From positions 1-14,350 of the forward strand of contig SCUR01000223.1 in assembly GCA_004297235.1 (NCBI GenBank): a stretch of DNA of 14,350 nt. The letters are read 5' to 3'. The stretch is from Candidatus Manganitrophaceae bacterium (GTDB lineage Bacteria > Nitrospirota > Nitrospiria > SBBL01 > Manganitrophaceae). This document shows positions 6,663 through 13,699 of this stretch, one piece after another. Below the pieces are notes generated by a model. It had not been told where the DNA came from. It worked only from the letters and a program-made list of their open reading frames with translations, and did no database searches. Within the stretch, counting starts at the first letter, position 1, and every line of letters starts with the position of its first letter. The translations under genes were made by a program, and so were the position numbers.

Positions 6663-6690
6663 TTGCGTTCTCTAAAATTAGAACTATAAT
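6663..6690 (+). promoter_or_regulatory. Sigma-70 promoter of the small periplasmic protein gene
   Basis: TTGCGT (6663-6668), a 16-nt spacer and a perfect TATAAT (6685-6690) lie 50 bases upstream of the ATG at 6741. Confidence 0.6.
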
Positions 6691-6740
6691 GGAAAGGTAT
6701 TTTCACAGGGTGAAGCGACAACAACCGAAGGAGAAGTAGG

Positions 6741-7001
6741 ATGAGACGATTTTGGGTGATCCTCGCATTGGTTTTGATGGCGGTTCCGCTGGCGATGGCG
6801 GCGGCGCCGAAAACGTATCAGGTGACCGGTCCGATTGTCGATCTGAAGGACGACATGATCACCGTGGAAAAAGATAAAGAGAAGTGGCAGGTCGCGCGCG
6901 ACAAAGACACCAAAGTGAAGGGAGAACTGAAGGTCGGCTCCAAGGTGACGATCGAATACCGGATGATCGCCACCTCGATCGAGGTGAAGGACAAGAAATA
7001 G
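6741..7001 (+). CDS. Small periplasmic beta-strand protein, unknown function
   Basis: 86 residues. AAGGAGAAGTAGG directly precedes the ATG. Residues 1-21 form a signal peptide (MRRFWVILALVLMAVPLAMA-A). The 65-residue mature domain alternates short strands: YQVTGPIVDLKDDMITVEKDKEKWQVARDKDTKVKGELKVGSKVTIEYRMIATSIEVK. The order (G-x-I-V-x-L, then I-T-V, then a V-G-x-K-V-T-I-x-Y turn) resembles small OB-fold-like exported proteins such as the DUF5666 type. The fold assignment is by eye and the function is unknown. It has its own promoter and a strong terminator, and is divergent from the zf-TFIIB gene. Confidence 0.82.
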   Translation: MRRFWVILALVLMAVPLAMAAAPKTYQVTGPIVDLKDDMITVEKDKEKWQVARDKDTKVKGELKVGSKVTIEYRMIATSIEVKDKK

Positions 7002-7025
7002 TCGCGCTTTATCTCTCAAGAGATC

Positions 7026-7067
7026 AAGGCCTGTCGAATAGGGTTTCTCGACAGGCCTTTCTTTTTT
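7026..7067 (+). terminator. Strong intrinsic terminator after the small periplasmic protein gene
   Basis: A 12-bp perfect stem AAGGCCTGTCGA / TCGACAGGCCTT (7026-7037 with 7048-7059) has a 10-nt loop, and a T-rich tract with six T follows (7058-7067). Confidence 0.92.
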
Positions 7068-7110
7068 GAGAAATTCTCCCTGCTCGTCCCCAGTCGAAGA
7101 GATCTTCCGT

Positions 7111-7128
7111 CGCGCTCTTCCGAGCGCG
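7111..7128 (-). other. Hairpin just after the CBS-domain gene
   Basis: CGCGCTC / GAGCGCG (7111-7117 with 7122-7128) is a 7-bp stem with a TTCC loop. It lies 8 nt downstream of the stop of the minus-strand CBS gene. No T run follows on the minus strand, so it may protect the mRNA end or help factor-dependent termination. Confidence 0.35.
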
Positions 7129-7135
7129 CGGGCGT

Positions 7136-7582
7136 TCAGAGCGGTCGATGGGGGCCCGCTGCCTTTCCGGAGGAGGGCATCTCTTCCACAATCTGGAGTA
7201 GGTCGTACTCCGAGATGATTCCGACCAGCTTCCCGTTCTCAACCACCGGCAGGCATCCGATTTTCTTCGTCCGCATCAGCTTGGCCGCTTCCTGGATCGG
7301 GGCGCCGGGGGCGATGGTTTCGACCTGGGTCTTCATGACCTTCTCGATGGGGATGGTCGAGAGAAACTGCTTCCGCTCGACCTCGGGAGCCGGATCGGCG
7401 ATGGCGGAGAGCGAAGCGTGAAGGAGGTCCCGATGGCTGACGACGCCGACGAGCCGGTTGTCTTGATCGACGACCGGAATATGGCGGACCCGCGCCCAGT
7501 TCATGATCTCTTGCGCCGCGAAGAGCTTTTTGTCCGAACGGATGGTGAAAACTTTCTGGGTCATATAGTCGTAGACGCGCAT
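7136..7582 (-). CDS. Two-CBS-domain protein
   Basis: 148 residues. The ATG at 7582 has GGGAGG seven bases upstream; a TTG six bases earlier is in frame but too close to that site. Two CBS modules fill the protein. The first is at about 1-60 (VYDYMTQKVFTIRSDKKL, RVRHIPVVDQDNRLVGVVSHRDLL) and the second at about 78-137 (PIEKVMKTQVETIAPGAPIQEAAKLM, KIGCLPVVENGKLVGIISEYDLL). Such pairs form a Bateman module that binds adenine nucleotides (AMP, ATP, SAM) and acts as an energy sensor. There is no attached effector domain, and the two ends of the module are the whole protein, so it probably acts on a partner encoded elsewhere. It is monocistronic. Confidence 0.93.
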   Translation of the reverse strand: MRVYDYMTQKVFTIRSDKKLFAAQEIMNWARVRHIPVVDQDNRLVGVVSHRDLLHASLSAIADPAPEVERKQFLSTIPIEKVMKTQVETIAPGAPIQEAAKLMRTKKIGCLPVVENGKLVGIISEYDLLQIVEEMPSSGKAAGPHRPL

Positions 7583-7597
7583 CTTCAATCCTCCCGT

Positions 7598-7828
7598 TCA
7601 CCGGGTGAGATCATAACCGATCGAGGTTTGAATATCAATGATGAAGAGGGGGTTCCTCCGCCGGGGCCGATTTCGAAAGGGGATGAGCGTTTTCAGCGCG
7701 GGGTGCTTTTCGCTTTGGCCGAGCTTTGCGGCTTCGACGGCGCGGCGGAGCGTCCGGATCGAACTGCGCAGGAGCCGGCGCGGCGCTTCACCGCCGTGAG
7801 GGGGGGAGGCGATGCCGGTTCTCTTCAT
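7598..7828 (-). CDS. Doubtful 76-residue hypothetical protein
   Basis: The stretch 7583-7910 has no confident gene. An open frame from an ATG at 7828 encodes MKRTGIASPPHGGEAPRRLLRSSIRTLRRAVEAAKLGQ and continues to 7598; its first two thirds use GC-rich third positions like the neighbours and contain a plausible basic helix. Against it: no ribosome binding site precedes the ATG, and its 3' end overlaps the promoter of the CBS gene. It could be a decayed gene. I recognise no family. Confidence 0.2.
   Translation of the reverse strand: MKRTGIASPPHGGEAPRRLLRSSIRTLRRAVEAAKLGQSEKHPALKTLIPFRNRPRRRNPLFIIDIQTSIGYDLTR
7610..7638 (-). promoter_or_regulatory. Sigma-70 promoter of the CBS-domain gene
   Basis: On the minus strand TTGATA (7638-7633), a 17-nt spacer and TATGAT (7615-7610). 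Transcription would start near 7603. The short palindrome TCACCGGGTGA (7598-7608) lies at that start site. Confidence 0.6.
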
Positions 7829-7885
7829 GGGGGGATTATCACGTTTCGGAGTGCACAGGAGGGGACAAGGAGCAATCTGAGAATG

Positions 7886-7908
7886 AGGAATCGAAGCGTT
7901 TGATTCCT
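7886..7908 (-). other. Hairpin after the DUF1835 gene
   Basis: AGGAATC / GATTCCT (7886-7892 with 7902-7908) is a 7-bp stem with a 9-nt loop, beginning 2 nt past the stop of the minus-strand DUF1835 gene. There is no clean T run (CATTCTC follows), so it is at best a weak terminator of the kinase operon. Confidence 0.35.
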
Positions 7909-7910
7909 GA

Positions 7911-8873
7911 TTAAGATCGAATCGATCGTCTGTTCTCCTCATCCCAACGCCACGCCGATTCCGCGCCATGAAGATGGACGCCGCCGAGCCAGCGGTCGAT
8001 TCCGTTGAGCTTGACCCAATCGGCTTCGCCTCTCAGGACCGCCCGGCCGGTGTCGGTCAGCCCAAGGGTAAGTCCTGTGATCGGAGCATTGCCTGTCGGC
8101 CATGGATCGGCGCCGTTGACTTTAAGCAGCGGAGAAGGCCCTCCCGCGAGCCGCTTGAGAGACGGGTAGAAGATGCCGTCGGTCATCCAAAAAACCTCCT
8201 CCCGATCATTCACCGCGCGGAAGATCCGGTCGGGACGGCTCTCTCCCGATGCGACCGCTTCCATCGCCATTCGCTCGGTCCGGTTCAGTCCGTTTTCCTT
8301 CGATGGGAATTCTCGTAGATGGCGGAGGAGGGCGGCGCGAAGAAAGGGGAGGGGAGTCGTATCGTCATCAATGAGCCGTTCGAGGCCGGTCGGGTCGGGG
8401 GCGCAGAAGGCCTGCCAGGCCCGGCGGGCCAGATCGAGCTCTGCGGCGGTCACTTCGTGTTCGGTTCCGAAAAGCCGCGCCAACTTCTCGCGGCTCAGAT
8501 GGCCCAGGTGCTTTGCAATGCAGATCAAGAAGAGTTTTGTTTTTCGGAGATCCCGCCGGGAAAACCAATCGAGCAGGTAGATCAGGTTGACCTGGCAGAA
8601 GAGGTCGTGCTCGAACCAGAGAATCACCCGGTCGTGATCGCGAAAGCGCATCAGGTTTCGGTCTTGATCCGAGAGAAACCGAAGAGCTTCGTCATAAGGG
8701 AAGAAGTGATTGTCGGCGGCGAACCGGGCGCGCAACTCCCGCCATTGGGTCTCGGACAATCCGGACGGGGTCGGTCCGATGCAGAGCGCATCGGCCCACC
8801 GGATGAATTCGCCGGGAAGGCCGGCTTCTTTCAGCTTGGGGAGAATGTCGTCGCCGGGCCGGAGGTGGAGCAT
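7911..8873 (-). CDS. DUF1835-domain protein
   Basis: 320 residues from the ATG at 8873, which begins MLHLRPGDDILPKLKEAGLPGEFIRWADALCIGP, the usual opening of DUF1835. An ATG at 8903 is also in frame but lies inside the kinase gene and would add ten residues not typical of the family. DUF1835 spans about 1-120 (FEHDLFCQVNLIYLLDWF is a family-like core). The C-terminal part (about 205-320) has a winged-helix-like section and ends in LTDTGRAVLRGEADW, NGIDRWLGGVHLHG and AWRWDEE, which I know as the recurrent tail of these proteins. No biochemical role is established for the family that I can rely on. The start is 4 nt after the stop of the hybrid kinase gene with no clear ribosome binding site, so translation is probably coupled to the kinase. 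Confidence 0.85.
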   Translation of the reverse strand: MLHLRPGDDILPKLKEAGLPGEFIRWADALCIGPTPSGLSETQWRELRARFAADNHFFPYDEALRFLSDQDRNLMRFRDHDRVILWFEHDLFCQVNLIYLLDWFSRRDLRKTKLFLICIAKHLGHLSREKLARLFGTEHEVTAAELDLARRAWQAFCAPDPTGLERLIDDDTTPLPFLRAALLRHLREFPSKENGLNRTERMAMEAVASGESRPDRIFRAVNDREEVFWMTDGIFYPSLKRLAGGPSPLLKVNGADPWPTGNAPITGLTLGLTDTGRAVLRGEADWVKLNGIDRWLGGVHLHGAESAWRWDEENRRSIRS

Positions 8874-8877
8874 GGTG

Positions 8878-11514
8878 TTAATCGGCCGGTTCGCGGAGGG
8901 CATCCATGACGATTCGGAGAAGGTCGTTGGGGCGGTACGGTTTCGGAAGGAAGAGAACGTCGGTGAGATCGAGGGAGTGGTCGGTCCGATGGCCGCTCGA
9001 GACGACGACCTTCAGCTTCGGCTCGATCTGGCGGAGCTGACGGAGGACCTCTCCGCCCGATCGATGGGGCATCGTCAAGTCGAGGACGACCAGGTCGATC
9101 TCCGCTTTCTGCGCGGAGAAGATCTCGATGGTCTCCCGGCCGTCTTCCGCCGTCAGAACCCGGTACCCCTTGTGCTCCAGAATGGTTTTCCCCAGATCGC
9201 GGATCGCCTCTTCGTCGTCGACCAAAAGAATGGTCTTCCCTCCCACGGCCGCGAGCTTCTCGGCCGAGGGGGACGCGGTCGAAACCGCCGGCTGCTCCGT
9301 CCGGGGAAAATAAACCCGGAACGTCGTTCCCTCCTCTTTGACGCTCTGCAATTCAATCCACCCTTGGTGCGCGGCGACGATTCCATAAACGGCGGAGAGT
9401 CCCAAGCCGGTGCCGCGGCCGACCTTCTTTGTGGTGAAGAACGGCTCGAAGATGCGATGGCGAATCTCTTCCTCGATCCCGATCCCGTTGTCGGAGACGC
9501 TGAGGCGGACATGGTCGCCGTGCTTGGCGTTGGGGAACGCATTGCAATGCGCGTCGCCGACCTCCACATTCTCGAGGCGGATCAGAATTTGCGGTTCCCA
9601 ATCGGTGGAGACGGACGCTTCGGCGTTTTTTTCGATCCGCTCCAGCAGCGCGTCGCGCGCATTGACGCAGAGATTCATGATCAATTGGTTCATCTGCTCC
9701 CCATCGGCGAGGATGGGCCAGAGTTCGTCGTCGACTTCGATCTCCATCTGAATCCGCCGATCGATGGCCTGCCGCAGGAGACGGGCCGCTTTTCGAGTTT
9801 CCTCTCCGAGGTTCTGCGGACGCCGGTCGATCGGACTTCGCCGGCTGAAGGAGAGGAGCTGCTGGGTTAGCCCGGCCGCCCGCCAAGCGGCCTGCTCGGC
9901 GGTATCCACCAGACCGTGCAGCTCGCTCCCGGGGGGGAGCTGGTCGAGGACCAGGCCGAGACTCCCGGTGATGGCGGTCAGGAGGTTGTTGAATTCGTGC
10001 GCGACCCCTCCGGTGAGCTGGCCGACCGCTTCAAGCTTGTGGGCATGCCGGAGCTGCTCTTCGAGCTGTTTGCGTTCGGTGATGTCGTTCAATGTGCCGA
10101 GAAGGCCGGTCACCGTTCCCCCGCCGTCCCGGGTGGTCTGAAGGTACGCTTCGATCCATCGGATTCCTCCCGCTTTCGTCCGATATCGGGTCTCGTAGCG
10201 GGCCGACTCTTTCTCTCTCGCCGTCAGCGCGCGAAGGACCTCCTCATTTTTACGCTTGTCGGGGGAATGGACATACCTCCAAAAGGGGGTGCCGAGGCTG
10301 GCGTCGACCGAAAAGCCGGTCATCGTCTCCCAGGCCGGATTGAGGAATTGAAAGCGACCGAGGGTGTCGGCCTGAAAGATGACCTCTTTTACGTTCTCCA
10401 CGACCGAGCGGTACTGCTCCTCGGAGCGGCGTAGGTTGCGATAGAGGATCAGGTTGTCGAGGGCGTCGGCGATTTTTCGGGAGAGATCCTTGAAAAGCCG
10501 TCGCTCGTTCGGGCACCAGACGCGCGGGTGAGAGCATTGGTGCAGCCCGAGCATCCACGGTTTTCCCAGCTTGGGCCGGAGCGCGGTGCATATTTGGGAC
10601 TGGACGGAAAACCCCTCCATCAATTCCGGGTTTCCCGGGAACGGATGGTCCGGTCCGTAGGTCACCGGCTCCGCCTGTTCGAGTGAAGCCCGGCAAACCG
10701 CCACGGCCGTCTCCTCGAACGGTATTTCCACGTTCCGGGCAAAGGCGCCGGGATATTCCGGAACGGTGCTTTCGACGGGGACGCGCCACGTGGGGGCGCT
10801 CGGATCGCACGGATAGAAGAGCCAGGCGCGGTCGGAGTGAAAGATCTGCCGGATCCGCTCGATGACCCGGGTGATCATTATTTCAACGTCGGTCGTCTGC
10901 TCGATGATCTCGGAGATCTGCTGCATCGCCGCCATGTAGGTCAGCGTCGCCTGTCGGGTCTCCTCCTGCCGCTTGCGCTCCAGGGCGGCGGAGATGATTT
11001 CCCCCACCATCTTCAGCAGGCGAATGTCCGTTTCGGTCCAGCTCTTTTCGATCCGGACCGAATCGAAGCCGATAAAGCCGATCAAGGTCCCGCCGTAGGT
11101 GACCGGGACCGAGAGGGTGGACCGGACGGCGTCCTTCTGGAGGATGATCTTCTCGGCCGCGGCCTCGGAAGGAAGCGCCGCGACGCAAGGGATGTGGATG
11201 CTTTCGAATCGGCGAAGTTGATCCATCCACCAGGGAAAGGCGTCGACGGGGATTCCTTTGGAGTGGCCGAGGGAGAAGACCCCTTCGGCGCACCATTCAT
11301 GGATGTTCTCGATTCGGGTCCCCTGAGGGGTAAAAAGGAAGAGGAAACAGCGGTCGTCTCCGGCGAATTTGCCGATGGTCTTGAGGGCCCAATTGATCCC
11401 GGCGTCGGTCTCCTCGGGCGGCAGATTGATGAAGTAGGTGGAGATCGCCGTGATCTGCTTTTCAATCCCGATCCGATGCTGAAGGGCTTCTTCAGGCTTG
11501 AATCGTTCGGTCAA
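8878..11514 (-). CDS. Soluble hybrid sensor histidine kinase (GAF-GAF-PAS-HisKA-HATPase-REC)
   Basis: 878 residues. The start is a TTG at 11514 with AAAGGA eight bases upstream; a stop lies five codons before it and the next in-frame ATG is at residue 97, inside the first GAF domain. Domains: GAF-like at about 20-180; GAF-like at about 200-355; PAS/PAC at about 365-482 (VVENVKEVIFQADTLGRFQFLNPAWETMTGF); HisKA with phospho-acceptor H506 in GGVAHEFNNLL; HATPase with N616 box (NLCVNARDAL), G1 DNGIGI (675-680) and G2 GRGTGLGL (699-706); and a receiver at about 760-876 with D766/D767, phospho-acceptor D812 (VLDLTMP), S839/S840 and K858. No membrane segment is present, so it senses a cytoplasmic or diffusible cue. 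GVAHEFNNLL is typical of the NtrB-like HPK4 class. It has no output domain of its own, so phosphate probably passes to a separate phosphotransfer protein or regulator; none is adjacent. Confidence 0.95.
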   Translation of the reverse strand: MTERFKPEEALQHRIGIEKQITAISTYFINLPPEETDAGINWALKTIGKFAGDDRCFLFLFTPQGTRIENIHEWCAEGVFSLGHSKGIPVDAFPWWMDQLRRFESIHIPCVAALPSEAAAEKIILQKDAVRSTLSVPVTYGGTLIGFIGFDSVRIEKSWTETDIRLLKMVGEIISAALERKRQEETRQATLTYMAAMQQISEIIEQTTDVEIMITRVIERIRQIFHSDRAWLFYPCDPSAPTWRVPVESTVPEYPGAFARNVEIPFEETAVAVCRASLEQAEPVTYGPDHPFPGNPELMEGFSVQSQICTALRPKLGKPWMLGLHQCSHPRVWCPNERRLFKDLSRKIADALDNLILYRNLRRSEEQYRSVVENVKEVIFQADTLGRFQFLNPAWETMTGFSVDASLGTPFWRYVHSPDKRKNEEVLRALTAREKESARYETRYRTKAGGIRWIEAYLQTTRDGGGTVTGLLGTLNDITERKQLEEQLRHAHKLEAVGQLTGGVAHEFNNLLTAITGSLGLVLDQLPPGSELHGLVDTAEQAAWRAAGLTQQLLSFSRRSPIDRRPQNLGEETRKAARLLRQAIDRRIQMEIEVDDELWPILADGEQMNQLIMNLCVNARDALLERIEKNAEASVSTDWEPQILIRLENVEVGDAHCNAFPNAKHGDHVRLSVSDNGIGIEEEIRHRIFEPFFTTKKVGRGTGLGLSAVYGIVAAHQGWIELQSVKEEGTTFRVYFPRTEQPAVSTASPSAEKLAAVGGKTILLVDDEEAIRDLGKTILEHKGYRVLTAEDGRETIEIFSAQKAEIDLVVLDLTMPHRSGGEVLRQLRQIEPKLKVVVSSGHRTDHSLDLTDVLFLPKPYRPNDLLRIVMDALREPAD

Positions 11515-11566
11515 TGAACGGGTCCTTTATCGGTGGTGACGGTTCCGCGGATCACATAAAAACGAC

Positions 11567-11572
11567 ATCATA
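11567..11572 (-). promoter_or_regulatory. Extended -10 promoter of the kinase / DUF1835 operon
   Basis: On the minus strand TGGTATGAT gives an extended -10 (TGn plus TATGAT at 11572-11567), about 50 bases before the TTG start. No good -35 is present at 16-18 nt, which is compatible with an extended -10 promoter. The rest of the 193-nt gap to the next gene holds nothing else I can name. Confidence 0.4.
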
Positions 11573-11707
11573 CCATGACTTTTTTGATCGGTCTACTTCC
11601 AATAACACTTACTGGTATCTAGCGTCTTACCCTGTTGTTTGTGAGAGAGGGAGAAGGGCCGGGCGAGCTCTTTGTGACCGGTTTCGGTTCAACTCCGCAA
11701 GGGTGGG

Positions 11708-12520
11708 TTATCGCTTGAGGGCTCGCTCGGAGAACTGATCATCCTGCAGGCCCGCGTTGATCCTTATGTCGCTCACCTCAACAAAGGTCTTCCGGGAAGA
11801 TTCCGCATTGACCACTTGAGAGGCCTTCCAAACATAGACATTATCGACCAACTGCCAATCAATCCACTGGGTCTTCAGAAGGGTTCCGCCGTCGGAGAAG
11901 TAATCGATTTTTCGAAGGGTCCCTTCATTCTTGGAGATGTAGAGGACTTTCTTCCCGTAGAGATGGTGCTCCTTGAGCGTGCTCTCGACCACGTAGCAGA
12001 CCTCTCCCCGAACCTCTTCCTCCGGCAGGAGCCGGTGCCGGTCCCACTCCACGGGACGCTGGTGCATATCTTCAAAAAGCAGATCGGAGTCGGGCTCTTT
12101 TTCATGGTGATGCCGTCCGGGCTGAAGGCGCCGGACCTGGCGAAGCTCCGGAAGATAGAGCCAAAGATCGGCTTGGTTCTCTTGAGGACGCTCCCAGAGG
12201 AGAAATTTGATTCCCTTGTCGCTCGCCGGCGATTCGGTCACGAGGAGCGTCTTGCTGGTGAGATTCTCCTGGCCGGCATAATTTTTCCAGTAAAGCCGGA
12301 AGATCGTTTTTTTCTCGGTTCCGTCGGTATCGACGATCCGGAAGGTCACCTGCGACGTCTGGTCCTTCATCCCATACATCCGCTTGTACGCCGCTTTTAT
12401 AATGGCTTCAGCCGTCGGAGCCGGCTTGGGCGGAGCCTCCTCCTGTGCGGTGACGGGGAGGGCGGGAAGAAGAAGGGAAAAAAGAAGGAGGGATATTCTT
12501 GCAAGTGCTTGCGTTTTCAT
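11708..12520 (-). CDS. Periplasmic outer-membrane lipoprotein-sorting-like (LolA-fold) protein
   Basis: 270 residues from the ATG at 12520, which has AAAGGA upstream and opens a signal peptide (residues 1-25, cleavage after VTA-Q). An upstream in-frame start would lie before the signal peptide. Residues 33-270 match the outer-membrane lipoprotein-sorting family of the COG2834 / PF17131 type, a LolA-like half-barrel: AAYKRMYGMKDQTSQVTFRIVDTDG, then LTSKTLLVTESPASDKGIKFLLWERP, the hallmark DLWLYLPELRQVRRL (118-132), then SDLLFEDM (145-152) and the closing FVEVSDIRINAGLQDDQFSERALKR. Family members work in the periplasm, often beside RND/MMPL lipid or hopanoid exporters. No such exporter is visible here. 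An unusual HHHEKEPDSD run (137-146) replaces the short loop usual at this point. Confidence 0.9.
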   Translation of the reverse strand: MKTQALARISLLLFSLLLPALPVTAQEEAPPKPAPTAEAIIKAAYKRMYGMKDQTSQVTFRIVDTDGTEKKTIFRLYWKNYAGQENLTSKTLLVTESPASDKGIKFLLWERPQENQADLWLYLPELRQVRRLQPGRHHHEKEPDSDLLFEDMHQRPVEWDRHRLLPEEEVRGEVCYVVESTLKEHHLYGKKVLYISKNEGTLRKIDYFSDGGTLLKTQWIDWQLVDNVYVWKASQVVNAESSRKTFVEVSDIRINAGLQDDQFSERALKR

Positions 12521-12570
12521 AAAGCGAGTTCCTTTCTCCGCGGAAAAGTTATTCCCGACGGCCGAAGGGA

Positions 12571-12599
12571 AGCGTATCAAAAACCTCTCCGTCCGTCAA
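12571..12599 (-). promoter_or_regulatory. Promoter of the LolA-like gene
   Basis: On the minus strand TTGACG (12599-12594), a 17-nt spacer and TACGCT (12576-12571) with a TGA extension just upstream of the -10. It lies about 50 nt before the ATG at 12520. Confidence 0.5.
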
Positions 12600-12668
12600 A
12601 TATCCACATGGTATTCTCCTAAGTGATACAGCCTAAAAAGGTTCATTCCGGTTGTTTTGCGAGAAAGA

Positions 12669-12698
12669 TTGACAAGAAGGGCTTTTTCTCACTATGAT
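12669..12698 (+). promoter_or_regulatory. Strong sigma-70 promoter of the membrane protein gene
   Basis: A perfect TTGACA (12669-12674), an 18-nt spacer and TATGAT (12693-12698). The transcript would start near 12705, about 30 nt before the ATG at 12735. It is divergent from the promoter of the LolA-like gene. Confidence 0.75.
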
Positions 12699-12734
12699 CG
12701 CCCTATTCTCTTCACTAAAAGCAGGAGTTCCTCG

Positions 12735-13043
12735 ATGGCCGATACATCGGGCAAGCGAAAGTCCAATCAGATCGCCTTTATTCTTTCAGGGATTCAGCCG
12801 GGGCTCGGGCAGTTCTATAATGAGGATTGGGTAAAAGGGATTGTATTTTTCGTCTCCTTCTTTTTCTTGAGCGGCTTGCTCCTTCCCGAGAGCTATCTGG
12901 ATATACTCAGAATGAAGGTGCCGATGACCGGCAATCTTCTCCTCCGGCTGCTCGTGCTCGCCGCTTTCTGGGGGGTGTCGATCTACGATGCCGACCGATC
13001 GGCCAAGCGGAAGAACGCCGCCCTCTCCGCGTCGCAAACCTAA
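12735..13043 (+). CDS. Small membrane protein with two transmembrane helices (TM2-like)
   Basis: 102 residues. AGGAG lies seven bases before the ATG at 12735; the frame is open from 12657, but that lies upstream of the transcription start predicted from the promoter. Residues 10-30 contain the motif QIAFILSGIQPGLGQFYNEDWVKG, where PGLGQFYN plus a following Lys-Gly is the hallmark of small TM2-like or DUF5683-like membrane proteins. Helix 1 is about 35-50 (GIVFFVSFFFLSGLLL) and helix 2 about 67-84 (NLLLRLLVLAAFWGVSIY), followed by a basic tail (DADRSAKRKNA). Function is unknown; related small proteins are often adaptors or structural components of membrane systems. It appears monocistronic with no clear terminator. 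Confidence 0.82.
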   Translation: MADTSGKRKSNQIAFILSGIQPGLGQFYNEDWVKGIVFFVSFFFLSGLLLPESYLDILRMKVPMTGNLLLRLLVLAAFWGVSIYDADRSAKRKNAALSASQT

Positions 13044-13156
13044 CTCCGCGTGCTCGCAAACCGCGCTTCCAATCTCGGGTGCCGAACCGCCGGTGAGAAG
13101 CAATTCTACGTTCTTCTGATGTGGCAAGTTAAGGGGGCTTCTGGTAAACTGGGGCC

Positions 13157-13452
13157 ATGACGAAGAAGGGCATCGGGATGGTTCCTAATAGGGATATCTT
13201 TTATCGGCTTGTCTTTGCTGTTTCTTCCGAACCCCGTCGCCGCCGCGCCGGCGGAGGTCGACCCTCACTTGACGTTCATCCTTCCCCAGGGAGAGCCGAA
13301 TGAAGGGGCGATCCCGACGAGCGCCTGCTCCGGGAGATTGCTTCGTAAAGAGAGCGATCCGATGAGGCTCTTTTGACCGACGAGCGTCCGTCCGCAAGCG
13401 CGTGCCCATCGAGGCGGTGAAACGGCTTCGGAAATACGACTTGCCAGCATAA
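13157..13452 (+). pseudogene. Frame-broken remnant of a small exported protein
   Basis: The gene-free stretch 13044-13510 contains a reading that makes sense only across three frames. The frame from 13161 to 13376 encodes RRRASGWFLIGISFIGLSLLFLPNPVAAAPAEVDPHL and onward, a convincing signal peptide with an AAA-P cleavage zone, but it has no start codon: an ATG at 13157 is one base out of frame and a TGA precedes it at 13158. The frame stops at 13374; another one, 13366-13452, then continues with GSFDRRASVRKRVPIEAVKRLRKYDLPA. Two indels would join them into a protein of about 90-100 residues. Sequencing or assembly error is an alternative to decay. I recognise no family. From 13044 to 13156 I see nothing. 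Confidence 0.35.
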
Positions 13453-13470
13453 AGAAGAGAAGATTATAAT
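13441..13470 (+). promoter_or_regulatory. Sigma-70 promoter of the Sm-like / site-2 protease operon
   Basis: TTGCCA (13441-13446), an 18-nt spacer and a perfect TATAAT (13465-13470), 40 bases before the ATG at 13511. It overlaps the end of the broken upstream gene. Confidence 0.65.
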
Positions 13471-13510
13471 TGATCACAAGTATCGGTGGAAACGCAAAGG
13501 AGTGGCGCCG

Positions 13511-13678
13511 ATGGACCGTTTGCAAATGCTCCAGGGAAAGCAGGTGGAGGTCGTTTATCAAGGAATCACCTACAAGGGGAAGTTGGTCGGCGCCAGCGAC
13601 AGTGAAGTCTATCTTCAAACTCTAAACGAATGGGTCACCCTACCGATGGAAGGCGTCACCGAAGTGCGTGAGGCGTGA
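13511..13678 (+). CDS. 55-residue Sm/SH3-like protein
   Basis: The protein is short enough to be missed by automatic gene callers. AAGGAG lies nine bases before the ATG at 13511, downstream of a strong promoter. The chain begins MDRLQMLQGKQVEVVYQGITYKG and ends EWVTLPMEGVTEVREA. A short N-terminal helix is followed by five likely beta strands (QVEVVY, TYKGKLVGAS, EVYLQT, EWVTLP, VTEV). The order G-K-x-V-E-V, then Y-x-G-x-L-x-G, then a D/S-E-V-Y-L turn, resembles an Sm/LSm or SH3-like small barrel. RNA binding is possible but not shown by any residue. It precedes the site-2 protease gene by 21 nt, so the two are probably co-transcribed. Confidence 0.7.
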   Translation: MDRLQMLQGKQVEVVYQGITYKGKLVGASDSEVYLQTLNEWVTLPMEGVTEVREA

Positions 13679-13699
13679 GAAAAGGAAAAGAGCGCAGTG

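Noticed and set aside
8873..8903. Upstream ATG at 8903 as start of the DUF1835 protein
   Set aside because: It would overlap the kinase gene by 26 bases, has no ribosome binding site and adds residues before the usual family start.
8710..9870. 386-codon open frame on the plus strand opposite the kinase and DUF1835 genes
   Set aside because: It is antisense to the receiver and ATPase domains, whose motifs are intact on the minus strand.
10837..11517. 226-codon open frame opposite the kinase GAF domains
   Set aside because: The minus strand encodes a continuous kinase; the plus-strand product shows no recognisable domain.
12577..12609. Ten-codon leader-like peptide (MWIFDGRRGF) upstream of the LolA-like gene, with AGGAG before its ATG
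   Set aside because: It overlaps the -35 and spacer of the predicted promoter, so it would lie upstream of the transcript start, and it has no runs of a regulatory amino acid.
11816..12622. 268-codon open frame opposite the LolA-like gene
   Set aside because: It is the antisense shadow of a clear family member with signal peptide and promoter.
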